From SOJA01 sp964598485 (GTDB lineage: Archaea; Thermoproteota; Bathyarchaeia; Bathyarchaeales; Bathycorpusculaceae), in contig CAZRCD010000003.1 of NCBI GenBank assembly GCA_964598485.1, positions 186,001 to 250,000 on the forward strand: 64,000 bases of DNA, read 5' to 3'. This document shows, piece after piece, positions 50,681 to 58,522 of the stretch. Both the position numbers and the translations under genes were made by a program. Position 1 is the first letter of the stretch; the number at the start of each line of letters is the position of its first letter. The notes under the pieces were generated by a model that saw nothing but the letters and a program-made list of their open reading frames with translations, did no database searches and was not told the DNA's origin.

Positions 50681-51148
50681 TTAAATAATCAAAGCTGAGA
50701 GGATGTTTCCAAATCTCTCCACATTCTCTTTATTTTTTCCCCAGTCTACTAATGTAGATGCCCATCTTGATCGGGAACTAACCTCTATTACCGATAAGTT
50801 TGGGCTAAGAGAACTACAAGTTATATGAATGCGATCACCCCACGATTTCAATGACATTGAAACATCAGCTTTGACAATACCATCCCTTTTATTTACTTCT
50901 GTAATACTCCATGCTAAAGCGCTTAATGTTTTGAAAATAAGTTCAAACGTTCTGTCATAGTTGAGTTGTATTTCAATTCGCTTTGAAGCCTTTTTTCCCA
51001 CAGCCCATGAGAAGCTTTTTCCCTTTGAATAAGCGTATATACCAGCGATTAGAAACATCACGCCTATAATAGTGAGGACAAGAATGATAATTAAAATCAG
51101 AATAAGCAAGGTGATGAATACAATGGGACCAAAGAGCGCAAAACTCAC
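50681..51148 (-). CDS. Membrane-anchored protein of unknown function, possible element cargo
   Basis: 155 residues with one very hydrophobic N-terminal helix (TLLILILIIILVLTIIGVMF), basic stretch KGKSFSWAVGKKASKRIEI, and a soluble domain with YDRTFELIFKTLSALAWSIT, and DRIHITCSSLSPNLSVIEVS (mixed alpha-beta). No family recognised. It lies between the first and second tRNA-Glu repeat, so it may have come with the element. ATG at 51148; a long A/T stretch precedes it. Confidence 0.5.
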   Translation of the reverse strand: MSFALFGPIVFITLLILILIIILVLTIIGVMFLIAGIYAYSKGKSFSWAVGKKASKRIEIQLNYDRTFELIFKTLSALAWSITEVNKRDGIVKADVSMSLKSWGDRIHITCSSLSPNLSVIEVSSRSRWASTLVDWGKNKENVERFGNILSALII

Positions 51149-51273
51149 TATTCATCCCTCGATATTATTCATTTTGATAGAATATATATATTTCTCACGA
51201 GTTTTGGAATCTCAAAGTGTCTCCTATTTCCTTAATGAGTACATTACTGATTTCCGCCCTAACTAGGATTTCA

Positions 51274-51317
51274 TGGTAGCCCGGGAGAGATTCGAACTCT
51301 CGCCAAGCATACCTCAA
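51274..51317 (-). repeat. 3' fragment of another tRNA gene, inverted
   Basis: On the minus strand: GCTTGGC, T arm GAGAG-TTCGAAT-CTCTC, acceptor 3' strand CCGGGCT, A and CCA. All 3'-end features are perfect, but no AGCCCGG 5' strand, D arm or credible anticodon stem is found within 100 bases upstream. It may be an att half-site from a different tRNA, or a 3' half of a split tRNA gene. Confidence 0.55.
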
Positions 51318-51346
51318 GCATATTTTTACTAGTGAAATCGTGTGCT

Positions 51347-51365
51347 GATCCCGGACGGAGCACCA
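51347..51365 (+). repeat. tRNA-Glu 3'-end direct repeat, copy 2 (att site)
   Basis: GATCCCGGACGGAGCACCA differs from the tRNA end at only two of 19 bases. It closes a 1.58-kb segment holding the dead integrase and the membrane protein gene: the expected attR of one integration event. Confidence 0.65.
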
Positions 51366-51411
51366 TTGAACCCTAGTCAGGGCACTGTTTGAATCAATAA
51401 TAAACAAGGTC

Positions 51412-51609
51412 GTGAACATACATCTACGTGGAAGTCTAAGAGAATGCAGATGGGTTCTCAACAGCTCGAATTTCGGCTTCTACGAGGCTCTGGACTTAAT
51501 CAGAGATCGATGGGAATATTCGGGATTGCTTACAGTGGAACCTGAAGGTAAGAGAGATAAGTCGCTTTTCAGTAGTTTTGTGAAGGCCATGCGGTCGTTA
51601 AGAACTTAA
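51412..51609 (+). CDS. Doubtful small protein
   Basis: 65 codons beginning MNIHLRGSLRECRWVLNSSN and continuing with YEALDLIRDRWEYSGLLTVE. Residue use is protein-like and a TATA-like AATAATAAAC lies near 51396, but there is no clear ribosome site or family. It lies in the second repeat-bounded segment. Confidence 0.3.
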   Translation: MNIHLRGSLRECRWVLNSSNFGFYEALDLIRDRWEYSGLLTVEPEGKRDKSLFSSFVKAMRSLRT

Positions 51610-52023
51610 TTGCGCGCAAATTCTGTGGGCATTTACTTCTTTTCTTGGAGAACTTGGGATTCCAATCACGCACGCAAATCGGCTATAAAAATATTTTTCG
51701 ACAATCTAACATTATCCAGTGTCGATGAAGTGTCAAAACTTCCCTCTCGTCATACTGTGAGCTGTTGAATCTTCCACCGCCCCATAATAAAAGGGTAGAT
51801 CCGACAATTTTCTCCCTGCGTCAGAAGACCCTTACTGTCTACCGCAGTTGTGGTGGTGCGCAAACGTACGAAAAAAACACCACAAATCCAAGCCACCTCA
51901 GTTTCATTACAACAGTAATTAATGTTAGACCATTCAGAAAGAATGTGTAAACTCCTTTGCACGCTTTCCATGGCTTTCCATTTGAATTTCCGGACGAAGC
52001 TAAAAACAAGGATTTAAACCAAG
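51610..52023. other. Non-coding stretch of the second repeat segment
   Basis: No supported gene, RNA or terminal inverted repeat. Short frames exist on both strands but lack starts with ribosome sites. The stretch looks like decayed element DNA. Confidence 0.4.
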
Positions 52024-52041
52024 ATCTAGGCCGGAGCACCA
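52024..52041 (+). repeat. tRNA-Glu 3'-end direct repeat, copy 3 (outer att site)
   Basis: ATCTAGGCCGGAGCACCA; its last 13 bases (GGCCGGAGCACCA) equal the tRNA end exactly, and the flank TACATTTC resembles the CACAAATTTC that follows the tRNA. It marks the far edge of a second or outer element; ordinary chromosomal genes resume about 50 bases later. Confidence 0.65.
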
Positions 52042-52090
52042 TACATTTCAAGTTGCCGTTGGTTTGGTTAGTGATGTAAGAAGCCGAAGC

Positions 52091-53959
52091 TCAACGTAGT
52101 TTTTCCAAAGCCTTGTCCACATCTTCCAGTCCAAGTTTTTTGAGAGCCTCAGATTTTGGGATGCCATTTTCGTCCCAGCCAACCGCCTCATAATACTCCT
52201 TCTTATCTTGCTCAAACATGGTTTTATCAACAGTTTTTCCCTTGTAAGGTCCAGAAGGCAACGGTTCATAGAATCTAGCTGGATTTTCATCATGGATTTT
52301 CGGTTTCCATTTAAGATCTGGCCCGCCTAATAGAAGCATGGCTCTTTGCAGTTGCAATATTCTTAATGCTTTTGTGTTAACCCATTCTTCTTGTGCTAGT
52401 TCTAAGCCTGTTACTGCCTTGTAAAATTCGAATTTAAGCTCGCGTGGTATTCCGAAAATGTTGAAGTAACAGTACACTGCTGAATCGTGAAAGATCATAA
52501 TCAACTCACTTCTCGAATCGTCCAGTGGTAGACAGGCGACAGACGTGTGGTCTCCACCTTGAACCGAGCACGCATAAGAAATGATCTCGGGATAGTCTTT
52601 TCCGCTACGAATTCCATGAGCGCCAAGACTTATGCCCTTACACTGCACAGCATACTGCAACACATCCACCTTCTTCATCTCCCCAATCTTTAAAGCCGCG
52701 CGATACGTTCCCTCTGCAAGCAAGTCACCTATCCCTTCTCTAAAAGCAATCTTTCTAGCTAAAGATGCAAAAGCTTCAGCGTCGCCCCATTTAGGCTCTA
52801 AACCGTCCAAATCCTCTTTTGTCAATATTCCTCTCTGAAACAGTTCACCAACGAAACCAAGCAGATTTCCAGTTTGTATGCCGCATAAACCCAAATCGTC
52901 AATGAGTGACGACAAAAACACGTTCTCTTCTGGAGTGAATATCCCGAAGTTTGTGCCCAAATACGCTTGTAATTCGTAGTCTGGGTTATCTGTGATTGCT
53001 CCTTTGAATCGTCCAGTCTTAACCATTGCGATTTTTAAGCATGTGGTTGGGCAGCCGAAGTCGCCCCAGTAAGGTTTTATCCAAACTCTGTTCTCGAATT
53101 TGTCAACGCCAAAGCTTTTCTCATCATGCCACTCTTCCTGCCAGTTCCGTATTGGTTCAGAACTTGTTGTTGCACCTACTTCGTAGCCAGCAGATCCTGT
53201 TCCCCATCGCCTCCACAACTCATTTTCATAAACATCTTTGCATATCGCTTGCGTTAGCTGCTTCACTTTTTCCATGCCAGCAACTTCCGGCAGTGGTCCA
53301 GTGCCTTTGACAGCTATTGCTTTAAGCTTTTTGGAACCCATAACCGCACCGTAACCGCCATAACCAGCAGCATGAGTCCACTTGGCTCCAACAATTGCTG
53401 TTCGCACTTTGTTTTCTCCTGCAGGACCAATATACAAAATTGACGGTTCTTTCCATTCGCCATAATGCGGAAAACGCTTCTTCAAAATCCCCCTACATTC
53501 TTTCGTGAGCAGTCTAACTGTTTGCTTTGCATCTTTGCCCCAAACGTGGCTGGCGTCCCTAATCTCAACGTCAGAATCTTTAATGAACAAATAGACGGGT
53601 TTTTCCGCCTCACCTGATATTATGATACCGTCGTAACCAGCGCATTTCAATTCAACACCGAATTCACCCGCAACCGTGGAACCCACAACCCCATTGCTTT
53701 GCGGAGACTTCCCAGACACGCATATTCTTCCGCCGGGGAAAAAACCTGTCAACGGCCCGGTTAAGAATAGAAGTATGTTTTCTAGTCCAAGCGGGTCCAC
53801 TGTTTCCCATTTGCTTCCTAATCTATCCCAAAGAATTTTTGCTGCTAAACCTCTGCCACCAACGTAATCTCTCAAAACCTCATCATCAAACTTTATCTCT
53901 TTAATGCTCTCCGTTGAAAGATCAACTTCCAGAAACTTTCCAGCGTAGCCAAAAATCAT
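52091..53959 (-). CDS. aor: Aldehyde:ferredoxin oxidoreductase
   Basis: Tungstopterin enzyme oxidising aldehydes to acids with ferredoxin. 622 residues: GGRGLAAKILWDRLG, LTGPLTGFFPGGRICVSGKS (pterin domain 1), AGYGGYGAVMGSKKLKAIAV, the cluster region WGDFGCPTTCLKIAM, DDLGLCGIQTGN, and GISLGAHGIRSGKDYPEII. The cluster usually has C-x2-C-x3-C; here the first position is Asp (D-x2-C-x3-C). The aldehyde is not predictable. Its ATG overlaps the ferredoxin-subunit stop by four bases. Confidence 0.94.
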   Translation of the reverse strand: MIFGYAGKFLEVDLSTESIKEIKFDDEVLRDYVGGRGLAAKILWDRLGSKWETVDPLGLENILLFLTGPLTGFFPGGRICVSGKSPQSNGVVGSTVAGEFGVELKCAGYDGIIISGEAEKPVYLFIKDSDVEIRDASHVWGKDAKQTVRLLTKECRGILKKRFPHYGEWKEPSILYIGPAGENKVRTAIVGAKWTHAAGYGGYGAVMGSKKLKAIAVKGTGPLPEVAGMEKVKQLTQAICKDVYENELWRRWGTGSAGYEVGATTSSEPIRNWQEEWHDEKSFGVDKFENRVWIKPYWGDFGCPTTCLKIAMVKTGRFKGAITDNPDYELQAYLGTNFGIFTPEENVFLSSLIDDLGLCGIQTGNLLGFVGELFQRGILTKEDLDGLEPKWGDAEAFASLARKIAFREGIGDLLAEGTYRAALKIGEMKKVDVLQYAVQCKGISLGAHGIRSGKDYPEIISYACSVQGGDHTSVACLPLDDSRSELIMIFHDSAVYCYFNIFGIPRELKFEFYKAVTGLELAQEEWVNTKALRILQLQRAMLLLGGPDLKWKPKIHDENPARFYEPLPSGPYKGKTVDKTMFEQDKKEYYEAVGWDENGIPKSEALKKLGLEDVDKALEKLR

Positions 53960-54483
53960 AGAAATTCCTCTCCTAATTCCCCATACATTTTAACAGCCAA
54001 GTCCCGTGTTATCTCTTCCGGTGTACGTGCATAAAGCTTGTAGGCATAATTTTTCTTCGAAACAGTTTTTAACACGTTCCATTTGCCTTCTTGGCAGACT
54101 TTCACGCATTGAGGATCGCCGCCACATAAATCACAAATCAATATGTGCTTTTCCGTTGGATGCATGTGTGGAACTCTCCCAGGACAAGCGTCGATGCATT
54201 GTCCGCAGCCAGTGCATTTTTCTTCATCCACTAAAACAGCACCTGTTTTCGAGTCTATTGACAAAGCCTTCACTGCGCAAGCTTCAACACACGGGTAATC
54301 TTCACACTGTGCGCAGAAGTGGGGAAATTCTAGTCCTGGGACCAGCATGAAAACTCTTATTCTTGAAGTTTCTGGCCATATACGGTTTTCGTGGAAAAGT
54401 GAGCATGCTATTTCGCATTTTCTGCATCCGCTGCATTTTGAAAAGTCTCTCGCTATCCATATTGGTTCTTTTTTCGTTGTCAA
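53956..54483 (-). CDS. Ferredoxin subunit with four [4Fe-4S] clusters
   Basis: 175 residues of the HycB/DMSO-reductase electron-transfer type: CSGCRKCEIACSLFHENRIW, CAQCEDYPCVEACAVKAL, CTGCGQCIDACPGRVPHM and CDLCGGDPQCVKVCQEGKW, sixteen ligands for four clusters. It would carry electrons from the coupled aldehyde oxidoreductase. GTG/ATG region at 54483 follows GAAGGATT. The pair is an AOR operon of the kind found in other archaea. Confidence 0.93.
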   Translation of the reverse strand: MTTKKEPIWIARDFSKCSGCRKCEIACSLFHENRIWPETSRIRVFMLVPGLEFPHFCAQCEDYPCVEACAVKALSIDSKTGAVLVDEEKCTGCGQCIDACPGRVPHMHPTEKHILICDLCGGDPQCVKVCQEGKWNVLKTVSKKNYAYKLYARTPEEITRDLAVKMYGELGEEFL

Positions 54484-54611
54484 TTTTAATCCTTCTCGTG
54501 GAAACTTGAAGTTTTCTGTTAATCATGCTTCGATTTAAATGTGATGTTTGCGATGGCAATCTCTTTAAAGTCTGACTTCTAAATCAGTGAGAAAGGAGAA
54601 AAGCTTTCACG

Positions 54612-55271
54612 TTGCAGTTTGCGGATATTATTCAGCAATTGATTGAGTGGATGAAGGCTCTTGCTGTTCAATACGAGTATTTCGGGATTTTCTTAATCGG
54701 CTTAATTGGTGCGTCGTCAATTTTTTTTCCAATTCCATACACGGTTGTTATTTTCGCTCTTGGAGGGGTTTTTGAGCCTGTATGGATTGCTGTTGCAGCA
54801 GGAATAGGGTCGGCTGTCGGCGAGTTTTCAGGCTATTTACTTGGTTTCGGCGGTAGAAGAGTCATCGGTGAGAAGTATAAGAAGAAAATGGAGTTTCTTA
54901 TGAAGCTTTTTGACAGGTTCGGACCAATTGTAATTTTCGTTTTTGCCTTGACGCCTTTGCCTGATGATCTGCTGTTTATTCCTTTAGGCGTTATACGCTA
55001 CAGTCTTGTTCGAGCGCTTATTCCCGCTTTAGTAGGGAAGATCTGCATGAACTTCATTGTGGCTTATAGTGGTCGCTTTTCGGTAGAAATTATTAGAGAC
55101 ATTTTTGGTGTGGAGAGTGACTGGATATCTGGATTGATTGGTATGGTTCTTGCATTAGTTTTGTTGATAATAGTTTTTGTTGTTATGTTTAAGGTTGATT
55201 GGGAGAAGCGTTTTGAGAAGTATATAGCTAAAGAAGAGGATAGTGACGAAAAACTTGAGAGTTATAGCTGA
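54612..55271 (+). CDS. DedA/VTT-domain membrane protein
   Basis: 219 residues with five or six helices. Family segments: ASSIFFPIPYTVVIFALGGV, GIGSAVGEFSGYLLGFGGRR and FGPIVIFVFALTPLPDDLLF, IPLGVIRYSLVRALIPALVG. DedA relatives are proton-coupled lipid transporters or flippases. TTG start at 54612 follows AAAGGAGAAAAGC. The last 29 bases overlap the endonuclease Q gene. Confidence 0.85.
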   Translation: MQFADIIQQLIEWMKALAVQYEYFGIFLIGLIGASSIFFPIPYTVVIFALGGVFEPVWIAVAAGIGSAVGEFSGYLLGFGGRRVIGEKYKKKMEFLMKLFDRFGPIVIFVFALTPLPDDLLFIPLGVIRYSLVRALIPALVGKICMNFIVAYSGRFSVEIIRDIFGVESDWISGLIGMVLALVLLIIVFVVMFKVDWEKRFEKYIAKEEDSDEKLESYS

Positions 55272-56544
55272 CCTACACATTCACAGCTGTTACAGCCGTG
55301 CCACAAGCAAGAGAATGCACATACAAGAAATCGCTCGTTTCGCCAAAATCAAAGGACTAAACATCATAGGCACCGGAGACTTCACACATCCAAAATGGCT
55401 CAAGGAAATTCAAGAAACCCTAGTTGAAGAACCCGGTACCGGCTTGTTTAAAGTAGCCAAGACCCCAGAGACCCAAGTGTACTTCATGATAACCACAGAA
55501 GTAAGCACAATATTCACCTTCGAAAACGAAGTCAAGAAGATCCATCACGTTATTTTAACACCTAACATAGAAACCGCTGTTCAGATTGACAATAGACTGG
55601 CAAAATACGGCAACCTAGAAGTGGATGGCAGACCAACATTAAACATGGATGCACCACATCTAGTTGAAGAGGTTATGGAAGTTTCAACCGAAAACATGAT
55701 TTTTCCAGCTCATGTATGGACACCGTGGTTCAGCCTCTTCGGCGCATTCAGCGGCTTTGACAGCGTTGAAGAATGCTATCAAGACATGACAAAACACATT
55801 CACGCTTTGGAAACGGGACTTTCCTCAGACCCTAAGATGAATTGGCGTTTAAGTGAACTTGACAAATTTACATTGGTTTCAAATAGTGACAGCCACAGTT
55901 TTTGGCCTTGGCGTATTGGAAGGGAAGCCAACGTTTTTGAACTGAAAAGGCCAAGTTACCGCGAAGCTTTAGATGCCGTTCGCCTTAAGGATGGGGAACG
56001 GTTCAAGTTTACAATTGAAACAGACCCAGCGTATGGAAAGTATCATTGGACTGGCCATAGAAACTGTAATGTTGCACTTTCTCCGCAGGAAGCAATAAAA
56101 TTTGGAAACATCTGCCCTGTCTGCCGCAGAAAACTCACAAAGGGCGTCGAGCAAAGGGTTGAAGAATTAGCTGATCGTCCAGCAGGGTTTAAACCTGAAA
56201 ACGCCATAGGTTTCACGCGTTTGCTGCCGCTCTCCGAAGTCATTGCATCTGTTTTAGGTGCTAGTTCTCCATTCACCCAAAAAGTGTGGCGTATTTATAA
56301 CGAGCTTGTTGAAAAATTCGGCAATGAATATGCCGTAGTGATGGACGCTTCAAAGGATGCGTTAAGCAAAGTTGTAGATGAGAAAATCGCCGAAGCGATC
56401 GTTAGAGTGAGAGAAGGAAGAGCAAAAGTTATACCTGGATACGATGGCGTTTACGGGAAACTCATTATTTTTGAAGAGAACTTCGATGATGAACCTGCTC
56501 CCGAAAGAGTCCAACAGTTAAACATTACAGACTTTATGCGATAA
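55243..56544 (+). CDS. nucQ: Endonuclease Q (PHP-domain deaminated-DNA nuclease)
   Basis: 433 residues. The PHP domain starts IADLHIHSCYSRATSKRMHI, GTGDFTHPKW, then metal ligands in HHVILTPN, FPAHVWTPWFSLFG and LVSNSDSHSFWPWR. A zinc region CNVALSPQEAIKFGNICPVC (with H/C earlier) and RKLTKGVEQRVEELADR follow, as in EndoQ, which cuts 5' of uracil, hypoxanthine, xanthine and AP sites. Starts inside the DedA gene, so is probably cotranscribed. Found only in some archaea and a few bacteria. Confidence 0.9.
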   Translation: MTKNLRVIADLHIHSCYSRATSKRMHIQEIARFAKIKGLNIIGTGDFTHPKWLKEIQETLVEEPGTGLFKVAKTPETQVYFMITTEVSTIFTFENEVKKIHHVILTPNIETAVQIDNRLAKYGNLEVDGRPTLNMDAPHLVEEVMEVSTENMIFPAHVWTPWFSLFGAFSGFDSVEECYQDMTKHIHALETGLSSDPKMNWRLSELDKFTLVSNSDSHSFWPWRIGREANVFELKRPSYREALDAVRLKDGERFKFTIETDPAYGKYHWTGHRNCNVALSPQEAIKFGNICPVCRRKLTKGVEQRVEELADRPAGFKPENAIGFTRLLPLSEVIASVLGASSPFTQKVWRIYNELVEKFGNEYAVVMDASKDALSKVVDEKIAEAIVRVREGRAKVIPGYDGVYGKLIIFEENFDDEPAPERVQQLNITDFMR

Positions 56545-56639
56545 TGGATTTTCATGTTTCTTAATGTGTGTATGTGTTTAACAGTTCTACAAGAATACTT
56601 ATTAAGTCGTAATACGCACGATAATGTGCTGGGACAACT

Positions 56640-56981
56640 ATGAAAAGCATAAATGAGCAAGTAAGTAGCGAGGGGGAAGATAAAATCTCGAAAATCGTGG
56701 ATCGTGTTCTAAAGGGAGTTTTCGGAGAGGAAGCGACACGGCTGATATATAGATATTTGGAAAGTAATTATTCAGTGAAGCGGTGTGAGATAGCTGAGAA
56801 AAATGATGTGTTTGCGAAGGGTCTTGAAGAGTTTTTAAGTTCAGGGGCACATGTTGTTGAGCGAAAGATTTTGGAGGACATGTACTCCAGTTATGGTTTG
56901 CTTCGCAGACTTGAATTGGAGAGAATGCAAGAAGAGCAAGATTTTGTGGGTCAAATAAGATTGCTTAGGCAGAAAGCATAG
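56640..56981 (+). CDS. NitrOD5-like domain protein
   Basis: 113 residues, all alpha: ISKIVDRVLKGVFGEEATRL, IYRYLESNYSVKRCEIAEKN and FAKGLEEFLSSGAHVVERKI. The order FGEEA..IYRYLE..GLEEFLxSGAxVxE matches what I recall of NitrOD5, a small output domain common in Thaumarchaeota and Bathyarchaeota regulators. ATG at 56640. Probably a regulatory or signal-receiving protein. Confidence 0.6.
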   Translation: MKSINEQVSSEGEDKISKIVDRVLKGVFGEEATRLIYRYLESNYSVKRCEIAEKNDVFAKGLEEFLSSGAHVVERKILEDMYSSYGLLRRLELERMQEEQDFVGQIRLLRQKA

Positions 56982-57075
56982 AGCATTCAATTTCCATATT
57001 TAATTAAGACAGCCCATTTTGTCAATTCGTTTTCAGTTTAATCCGAGTTCATATGGGAAAAGAAAGCATAACAAT

Positions 57076-57083
57076 TTTATAAA
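57076..57083 (+). promoter_or_regulatory. TATA-like element of the tldD-tldE operon
   Basis: TTTATAAA about 57 bases before the tldD TTG at 57137; transcription would start near 57105, which excludes reading from farther upstream. Confidence 0.45.
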
Positions 57084-57136
57084 GCCGTTTCGAATAGATT
57101 TCCTTCAAAAACTTGTGTGTTGGAAGAGGAGAAATC

Positions 57137-58522
57137 TTGAAAGACGTTTTGCGTAAGACCATAGATGTTGCAGTTCAAAAGTTTGGAGCTGAGTATGCTG
57201 AAGTACGTGCACAGAAACTTTTCAAAACTATGCTTACACTTAAGGAAGAACGGGTTGAAGCGGCGAAGCAGGGGATTGAAAATGGGGCTGCTTTGCGCGT
57301 GCTTGTGAACGGAGCATGGGGTTTTGCATCGGTTGGAACATTGAATGCTGAAACTTTAGCAAACGCTGTTTCAGATGCCTGTAAAATGGCGAAGGCCGCA
57401 AGTTTAAGACTGAAAAAGCCGATAAAGCTTGCTGAAGCTAAGGCAGTAGAAGACAAAGTGTTGATGACGCCTAGAAAAGATCCATCAAAAATCTCTATAG
57501 AAGACAAGATAAACACAGCCCTAACCATGAGCAACACTATTCTAGGCTATGACAACCGCATTAAAAGTTGCACAATAGACTATCTAGACTTAACTGGAAC
57601 GACCTATTTCATGAACAACGAGGATACTTACATCGAACAAGGTAAGCTCTACATCTGGTCTAGATTACTCGCCACAGCAGTGGAAGCCAGTACGTTCACT
57701 TTCAGTCGCGAAGAAATAGGGTCAACAGCTGGCTACGAAATATTTGACATCGAAACCCCAGAAATTGTGGGCGAAAGAGTTGCAAAACGTGCAGTTAAAC
57801 AGTTAAAGGCAAAACCCCAAAAGGGCGGAACATTCCCCGCAGTCTTGGGACCAAACGTGGTCGGGGTTTTCGTTCATGAAGCCTTCGGACATTTGGCTGA
57901 AGCAGACTTAACACTATCAGGTTCAGTGTTACTCGATAAGCTTGGGAAGAAAATAGCTTCTGATGTTGTAACCTTTTATGATGATGGTTTAGTGGAAGGT
58001 GCTTTTGGTTCGTTTGAATATGATGATGAAGGTGTCCCAACGCAGAAAACGCTTCTAGTAAAAAATGGCGTTGTAGTTGGACTTATGCATAATCGTGAAA
58101 CCGCTCAGAAGTTTAGTGCAAAACTTACAGGTAACGCAAGGGCTGAAGATTTCCGTTTTGAACCCATAATCCGAATGCGTAACACGTTCATGGAACCTAA
58201 AGATTATTCATTCGAGGAATTAGTAGAAGACGTGAAATTCGGTTATTACATCAAAAATTTTAGGGGAGGTCAAGCAAACTTAGACGGCACCTTTCAAGTA
58301 GGTATTCAAGAAGCCTACGAAATAGTTAACGGCGAGGTAGGTGCACCCATACGTAATGCTTCTATAAGTGGTAACACGCTTGAGACTTTACTTAAGGTGG
58401 ATGCTGTTGGAAAAGACTTTGAATTGTGGCCTGGAAGATGTGGAAAGGGTCAAACAGCCTTCATATGTGACGGCGGTCCACACATTAGAGTGAAGGAGGT
58501 TCTGGTTGGTGGTAGCGCTTAA
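57137..58522 (+). CDS. tldD: TldD-family metalloprotease
   Basis: 461 residues. The zinc/active-site motif VFVHEAFGHLAEADL (HExxxH) is present, with HNRETAQKFSAKLTGNARAE and late GRCGKGQTAFICDGGPHIR. TldD-TldE heterodimers digest unfolded peptides and mature some modified peptides. TTG at 57137 has AGAGGAGA five bases ahead; a TTG 24 bases upstream has none. Its last 17 bases overlap tldE. Confidence 0.94.
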   Translation: MKDVLRKTIDVAVQKFGAEYAEVRAQKLFKTMLTLKEERVEAAKQGIENGAALRVLVNGAWGFASVGTLNAETLANAVSDACKMAKAASLRLKKPIKLAEAKAVEDKVLMTPRKDPSKISIEDKINTALTMSNTILGYDNRIKSCTIDYLDLTGTTYFMNNEDTYIEQGKLYIWSRLLATAVEASTFTFSREEIGSTAGYEIFDIETPEIVGERVAKRAVKQLKAKPQKGGTFPAVLGPNVVGVFVHEAFGHLAEADLTLSGSVLLDKLGKKIASDVVTFYDDGLVEGAFGSFEYDDEGVPTQKTLLVKNGVVVGLMHNRETAQKFSAKLTGNARAEDFRFEPIIRMRNTFMEPKDYSFEELVEDVKFGYYIKNFRGGQANLDGTFQVGIQEAYEIVNGEVGAPIRNASISGNTLETLLKVDAVGKDFELWPGRCGKGQTAFICDGGPHIRVKEVLVGGSA

